Assembly (NCBI GenBank): GCA_007844125.1
Contig: CM017567.1
Location: forward strand, 40,916,190 to 40,980,189
DNA length: 64,000 nt
From: Sinonovacula constricta
Lineage: Eukaryota > Mollusca > Bivalvia > Cardiida > Solecurtidae
Direction of reading: 5' to 3'
Below the pieces are notes generated by a model, which saw only the letters and a program-made list of their open reading frames with translations, did no database searches and was not told the DNA's origin. This document shows, in pieces, positions 57,212 to 64,000 of this stretch. The first letter of the stretch is position 1; each line of letters begins with the position of its first letter. The translations under genes and the position numbers were made by a program.

Positions 57212-60200
57212 AAACACTCCCTTACTCATAACTCTCCGGTAATCCTCTCTTCTATGGCTATCCACTCCCTTACTCATAAATGTCTCCCCTAAATCGTCTT
57301 CTCTATGGCTACCCACTCCCTTACTCATTACTTTTTCCTCAATCGTCTTCTCTATGGCTATCCGCTGCCTCACTCAAAACTTTCTCCTCAATCGTCTTCT
57401 CTATGGCTATCCACTGCCTTACTCATAACTTTCTCCTCAATCGTCTTCTCTATGGCTATCCACTCCCTTACTCATAACTTTCTCCTCAATCGTCTTCTCT
57501 ATGGCTATCCACTGCCTTACTCATAACTTTCTCCTCAATCGTCTTCTCTATGGCTATCCACTCCCTTACTCATAACTTTCTCCTCAATCGTCTTCTCTAT
57601 GGCTATCCACTCCCTTACTCATAACTTTCTCCTCAATCGTCTTCTCTATGGCTATCCGCTGCCTTACTCATAACTTTCTCCTCAATCGTCTTCTCTATGG
57701 CCATCCACTCCCTTACTCATAACTTTCTCCTCAATCGTCTTCTCTATGGCTATCCACTCCCTTACTCATAACTTTCTCCTCAATCGTCTTCTCTATGGCT
57801 ATCCACTGCCTTACTCATAACTTTCTCCTCAATCGTCTTCTCTATGGCTATCCACTCCCTTACTCATAACTTTCTCCTCAATCGTCTTCTCTATGGCTAT
57901 CCACTCCCTTACTCATAACTTTCTCCTAAATCGTCTTCTCTATGGCTATCCACTGCCTTACTCATAACTTTCTCCTCAATCGTCTTCTCTATGGCCATCC
58001 ACTCCCTTACTCATAACTTTCTCCTCAATCGTCTTCTCTATGGCCATCCACTCCCTTACTCATAACTTTCTCCTCAATCGTCTTCTCTATGGCTATCCAC
58101 TCCCTTACTCATAACTTTCTCCTCAATCGTCTTCTCTATGGCTATCCACTGCCTTACTCATAACTTTCTCCTCAATCGTCTTCTCTATGGCTATCCACTC
58201 CCTTACTCATAACTTTCTCCTCAATCGTCTTCTCTATGGCTATCCACTCCCTTACTCATAACTTTCTCCTAAATCGTCTTCTCTATGGCTATCCACTCCC
58301 TTACTCATAACTTTCTCCTCAATCGTCTTCTCTATGGCCATCCACTCCCTTACTCGTTACTCTCTCTTCAATCCTCTTTTTCTATTTCTATGGCTATCCA
58401 CTGCCTTACTCATAACTTTCTCCTCAATCGTCTTCTCTATCGCCATCCACTGCCTTACTCATTACTTTCTCCTCAATCGTCTTCTCTTTGGCTATCCACT
58501 CCCTTACTCAAAACTTTGTCCTCAATCGTCTTCTCTATGGCTATCCACTCCCTTACTCATAACTTTCTCCTCAATCGTCTTCTCTATGGCTATCCACTCC
58601 CTTACTCATAACTTTCTCCTCAATCGTCTTCTCTATGGCTATCCACTCCCTTACTCATAACTTTCTCCTCAATCGTCTTCTCTATGGCTATCCGCTGCCT
58701 TACTCAAAACTTTCTCCTCAATCGTCTTCTCTATGGCGACCCACTCCCTTACTCATAACTTTCTTCTCAATCGTCTTCTCTATGTCTATCCACTGCCTTA
58801 CTCAAAACTTTCTCCTCAATCGTCTTCTCTATGGCTATCCACTCCCTTACTCATAACTTTCTCCTCAATCGTCTTCTCTATGGCTATCCACTCCCTTACT
58901 CATAACTTTCTCCTCAATCGTCTTCTCTATGGCTATCCGCTGCCTTACTCATAACTTTCTCCTCAATCGTCTTCTCTATGTCTATCCACTCCCTTACTCA
59001 AAACTTTCTCCTCAATCGTCTTCTCTATGGCTATCCGCTGCCTTACTCATAACTTTCTTCTCAATCGTCTTCTCTATGTCTATCCACTCCCTTACTCATA
59101 ACTTTCTCCTCAATCGTCTTCTCTATGGCTATCCACTCCCTTACTCATAACTTTCTCCTCAATCGTCTTCTCTATGGCTATCCACTCCCTTACTCATAAC
59201 TTTCTCCTCAATCGTCTTCTCTATGGCTATCCGCTGCCTTACTCATAACTTTCTCCTCAATCGTCTTCTCTATGTCTATCCACTCCCTTACTCAAAACTT
59301 TCTCCTCAATCGTCTTCTCTATGGCTATCCGCTGCCTTACTCATAACTTTCTCCTCAATCGTCTTCTCTATGGCTATCCACTGCCTTACTCATTACTTTC
59401 TCCTCAATCGTCTTCGCTATGGCTATCCGCTGCCTTACTCATAACTTTCTCCTCAATCGTCTTCTCTATGGCTACCCACTGCCTTACTCATTACTTTCTC
59501 CTCAATCGTCTTCTCTATGGCTAACCACTGCCTTACTCATAACTTTCTCCTCAATCGTCTTCTCTATGGCTATCCGCTGCCTTACTCATAACTTTCTCCT
59601 CAATCGTCTTCTCTATGGCTACCCACTCCCTTACTCATAACTTTCTTCTCAATCGTCTTCTCTATGGCTATCCACTCCCTTACTCATAACTTTCTCCTCA
59701 ATCGTCTTCTCTATGGCTATCCGCTGCCTTACTCATAACTTTCTCCTCAATCGTCTTCTCTATGTCTATCCACTGCCTTACTCAAAACTTTCTTCTCAAT
59801 CGTCTTCTCTATGTCTATCCACTGCCTTACTCAAAACTTTCTTCTCAATCGTCTTCTCTATGGCTATCCGCTGCCTTACTCATAACTTTCTTCTCAATCG
59901 TCTTCTCTATGTCTATCCACTGCCTTACTCAAAACTTTTTCCTCAATCGTCTTCTCTATGGCTATCCACTCCCTTACTCAAAACTTTCTCCTCAATCGTC
60001 TTCTCTATGGCTATCCGCTGCCTTACTCATAACTTTCTCCTCAATCGTCTTCTCTATGGCCATCCACTCCCTTACTCAGTACTCTCTCTTCAATCCTCTT
60101 TTTCTATTTCTATGGCTATCCACTGCCTTACTCATTACTTTCTCCTCAATCGTCTTCTCTATCGCCAACCACTGCCTTACTCATTATTTCTCCTCAATCG

Positions 60201-63200
60201 TCTTCTCTATGGCCATCAACTGCCTTACTCATTATTTCTCCTCAATCGTCTTCTCTATGGCTATCCGCTGCCTTACTCATTACTTTCTCCTCAATCGTCT
60301 TCGCTATGGCTATCCACTGCCTTACTCATTACTTTCTCCTCAATCGTCTTCGCTATGGCTATCCACTGCCTTACTCATTACTTTCTCCTCAATCGTCTTC
60401 TCTATGGCTATCCACTGCCTTACTCATAACTTTCTCCTCAATCGTCTTCTCTATGGCCATCCACTCCCTTACTCATTACTCTCTCTTCAATCCTCTTTTT
60501 CTATTTCTATGGCTATCCACTCCCTTACTCATAACTTTCTCCTCAATCGTCTTCTCTATGGCTATCCGCTGCCTTACTCAAAACTTTCTCCTCAATCGTC
60601 TTCTCTATGGCTATCCACTGCCTTACTCATTTCTTTCTCCTCAATCGTCTTCTCTATGTCTATCCGCTGCCTTACTTATTACTTTCTCCTCAATCGTCTT
60701 CTCTATGTCTATCCACTGCCTTACTCAAAACTTTCTCCTCAGTCGTCTTCTCTATGGCTATCCACTGCCTTATTCATTACTTTCTCCTCAATCGTCTTCT
60801 CTATGGCTATCCACTGCCTTATTCATTACTTTCTCCTCAATCGTCTTCTCTATGGCCATCCACTCCCTTACTCATAACTTTCTCCTCAATCGTCTTCTCT
60901 ATGGCTATCCACTGCCTTACTCATAACTTTCTCCTCAATCGTCTTCTCTATGGCTATCCACTGCCTTATTCATTACTTTCTCCTCAATCGTCTTCTCTAT
61001 GGCCATCCACTCCCTTACTCATAACTTTCTCCTCAATCGTCTTCTCTATGGCTATCCACTGCCTTACTCATTACTTTCTCCTCAATCGTATTCGCTATGG
61101 CTATCCACTGCCTTACTCATTACTTTCTCCTCAATCGTCTTCGCTATGGCTATCCACTGCCTTACTCATTACTTTCTCCTCAATCGTATTCGCTATGGCT
61201 ATCCACTGCCTTACTCAAAACTTTCTCCTCAATCGTCTTCTCTATGGCTATCCACTCCCTTACTCATAACTTTCTCCTCAATCGTCTTCTCTATGGCTAT
61301 CCGCTGCCTTACTCATAACTTTCTCCTCAATCGTCTTCTCTATGGCTATCCGCTGCCTTACTCAAAACTTTCTCCTCAATCGTCTTCTCTATGGCCATCC
61401 GCTGCCTTACTCAAAACTTTCTCCTCAATCGTCTTCTCTATGGCTATCCGCTGCCTTACTCAAAACTTTCTCCTCAATCGTCTTCTCTATGGCTATCCGC
61501 TGCCTTACTCATAACTTTCTCCTCAATCGTCTTCTCTATGGCTACCCACTGCCTTACTCATTACTTTCTCCTCAATCGTCTTCGCTATGGCTATCCACTG
61601 CCTTACTCATAACATTCTCCTCAATCGTCTTCTCTATGGCCATCCACTCCCTTACTCATTACTCTCTCTTCAATCCTCTTTTTCTATTTCTATGGCTATC
61701 CACTGCCTTACTCATTACTTTCTCCTCAATCGTCTTCTCTATCGCCATCCACTGCCTTACTCATTATTTCTCCTCAATCGTCTTCTCTATGGCCATCAAC
61801 TGCCTTACTCATTATTTCTCCTCAATCGTCTCCTCTTCTCTATATCTATCCAATGCCTAACTCATTATTTCTCCGCAATCGTCTTCTCTATGGCTATCCA
61901 CTGCCTTACTCATAACTTTCTCCTCAATCGTCTTCTCTATGGCTATCCACTGCCTTACTCATAACTTTCTCCTCAATCGTCTTCTCTATGGCCATCCACT
62001 CCCTTACTCATTACTCTCTCTTCAATCCTCTTTTTCTATTTCTATGGCTATCCACTCCCTTACTCATAACTTTCTCCTCAATCGTCTTCTCTATGGCTAT
62101 CCGCTGCCTTACTCAAAACTTTCTCCTCAATCGTCTTCTCTATGGCTATCCACTCCTTTACTCATTACTCTCTCTTCAATCCTCTTTTTCTATTTCTATG
62201 GCTATCCACTCCCTTACTCATAACTTTCTCCTCAATCGTCTTCTCTATGTCTATCCACTCCCTTACTCATAACTTTCTCCTCAATCGTCTTCTCTATGGC
62301 TATCCACTCCCTTACTCATAACTTTCTCCTCAATCGTCTTCTCTATGGCTATCCACTGCCTTACTCATAACTTTCTCCTCAATCGTCTTCTCTATGGCCA
62401 TCCACTCCCTTACTCATTACTCTCTCTTCAATCCTCTTTTTCTATTTCTATGGCTATCCACTCCCTTACTCATAACTTTCTCCTCAATCGTCTTCTCTAT
62501 GTCTATCCACTCCCTTACTCATAACTTTCTCCTCAATCGTCTTCTCTATGGCTATCCACTGCCTTACTCAAAACTTTCTCCTCAGTCGTCTTCTCTATGG
62601 CTATCCACACCCTTACTCATAACTTTCTCCTCAATCGTCTTCTCTATGTCTATCCACTCCCTTACTCATAACTTTCTCCTCAATCGTCTTCTCTATGGCT
62701 ATCCACTGCCTTACTCAAAACTTTCTCCTCAGTCGTCTTCTCTATGGCTATCCACTCCCTTACTCATAACTTTCTCCTCAATCGTCTTCTCTATGTCTAT
62801 CCACTCCCTTACTCATAACTTTCTCCTCAATCGTCTTCTCTATGGCTATCCGCTGCCTTACTCAAAACTTTCTCCTCATTCGTCTTCTCTATGGCTATCC
62901 GCTGCCTTACTCATAACTTTCTCCTCAATCGTCTCCTCTATGGCCATCCACTCCCTTACTCTTTATTTCTCCTCAATCGTCTTCTCTATGGCTATCCACT
63001 GCCTTACTCAAAACTTTCTCCTCAGTCGTCTTCTCTATGGCTATCCACTGCCTTACTCAAAACTTTCTCCTCAGTCGTCTTCTCTTTGGCTATCCACTGC
63101 CTTACTCAAAACTTTCTCCTCAGTCGTCTTCTCTATGGCTATCCACTCCCTTACTCAAAACTTTCTCCTCAATCGTCTTCTCTATGGCTATCCACTGCCT

Positions 63201-64000
63201 TACTCATAACTTTCTCCTCAGTCGTCTTCTCTATGTCTATCCGCTGCCTTACTCATTATTTGTCCTCAATCGTCTTCTCTATGGCCATTCACTCCCTTAC
63301 TCAAAACTTTCTCCTCAATCGTCTTCTCTATGGCCATCCACTCCCTTACTCATTACTCTCTCTTCAATCCTCTTTTTCTATTTCTATGGCTATCCACTCC
63401 CTTACTCATAACTTTCTCCTCAATCGTCTTCTCTATGTCTATCCACTGCCTTACTCAAAAGTTTCTCCTCAGTCGTCTTCTCTATGGCTATCCACTGCCT
63501 TACTCAAAACTTTCTCCTCAATCGTCTTCTCTATGGCCATCCACTCCCTTACTCATTACTCTCTCTTCAATCCTCTTTTTCTATTTCTATGGCTATCCAC
63601 TCCCTTACTCATAACTTTCTCCTCAATCGTCTTCTCTATGGCTATCCACTGCCTTACTCATAACTTTCTCCTCAATCGTCTTCTCTATGGCTATCCACTC
63701 CCTTACTCATAACTTTCTCCTCAATCGTCTTCTCTATGGCTATCCACTCCCTTACTCATAACTTTCTCCTAAATCGTCTTCTCTATGGCTATCCACTCCC
63801 TTACTCATAACTTTCTCCTCAATCGTCTTCTCTATGGCCATCCACTCCCTTACTCGTTACTCTCTCTTCAATCCTCTTTTTCTATTTCTATGGCTATCCA
63901 CTGCCTTACTCATAACTTTCTCCTCAATCGTCTTCTCTATCGCCATCCACTGCCTTACTCATTACTTTCTCCTCAATCGTCTTCTCTTTGGCTATCCACT
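57212..64000 (+). repeat. 49-bp satellite array, ~138 copies, runs off the window
   Basis: Consensus CTATGGCTATCCACTCCCTT followed by ACTCATAACTTTCTCCTCAA and TCGTCTTCT, exactly 49 bp. The plus strand is pyrimidine-rich with about 18 C but only 3 G per unit. Variants include TCCACTGCC/TCCGCTGCC, CTCATTAC/CTCAAAAC, a 48-bp unit (CATTATTTCTCC) and ten 56-bp units ending TCCTCTTTTTCTATTT. Because 49 is not a multiple of 3, three units (147 bp) make one coding period of 49 residues; only CTCATAAC gives a stop, in one phase of three, so long frames (up to 371 codons) appear by chance where that variant falls out of phase. Confidence 0.97.

Noticed and set aside
57280..63712. Dozens of overlapping open frames of 60-371 codons with a repeating MAIHSLTHNFLLNRLL-type peptide
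   Set aside because: They arise from the 49-bp satellite, whose period leaves the frame open except where CTCATAAC falls in one phase. All three frames are similarly open, and no start, splice or codon pattern singles one out.

Overview
This is eukaryotic, AT-rich animal DNA, most likely from a mollusc and probably a bivalve. Coding pieces are interrupted by GT-AG introns. The window is crowded with decayed non-LTR retrotransposons, Tc1/mariner and THAP/DDE-type DNA transposon fragments, tRNA-derived SINEs, short inverted-repeat elements, microsatellites and minisatellites. Several SINE bodies resemble repeats I remember from bivalve genomes; that assignment is from memory and was not checked. 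No rRNA, convincing functional tRNA, CRISPR array or bacterial-style operon is visible.

Layout. 0-7 kb: non-coding DNA with two copies of a TTAA-flanked inverted-repeat element (about 1.2-1.66 and 3.14-3.61 kb), a three-copy diverged tandem repeat, and a decayed Ty3/gypsy-type integrase fragment (4.43-4.74 kb). 9-12.3 kb: one long 5'-truncated LINE on the minus strand (linker, reverse transcriptase, C-terminal Cys/His motif, GAACA-type tail). 14.7-15.9 kb: a third TTAA element beside a possible first coding exon. 17.1-18.4 kb: a tRNA-derived SINE and the ORF1/start-of-ORF2 of an L1/Tx1-like LINE. 18.75-19.69 kb: a 20-bp minisatellite. 22.4-24.9 kb: the best evidence for a spliced host-like gene (minus strand, three exons joined in compatible phase, and a possible last exon with a near-copy at 2.4 kb). 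25.1-25.6 kb: a fourth TTAA element. 27.5-32.1 kb: microsatellite, ~130-bp tandem repeats, tRNA-like head, then a multiply broken plus-strand gene with a YqaJ-type PD-(D/E)XK nuclease domain, a LINE remnant, and a clean last exon. 32.4-45 kb: many SINEs and foldback elements, a second LINE 3' end, and a two-exon candidate behind an E2F-like site. 46.5-50.9 kb: a possible first exon, THAP/coiled-coil/transposase-like exons on the plus strand and a second YqaJ nuclease on the opposite strand. 51.7-52.6 kb: a 41-bp minisatellite. 52.7-55.5 kb: LINE fragment, Tc1 fragment and a 1.6-kb inverted-repeat element. 57.2 kb to the end: a 49-bp satellite array running off the window.

How it works together. 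Apart from a few candidate host exons, almost everything recognisable is mobile or satellite DNA, and no complete uninterrupted gene is present. The most interesting content is two unrelated YqaJ-type nuclease pseudogenes (one next to an uncharacterised conserved-looking protein, the other antisense to THAP/transposase-like exons), and the internal architecture of the satellites: a 164-bp higher-order unit in the 41-bp array, and a 415-bp stretch of the 49-bp array that recurs without a mismatch exactly 5,500 bp later.
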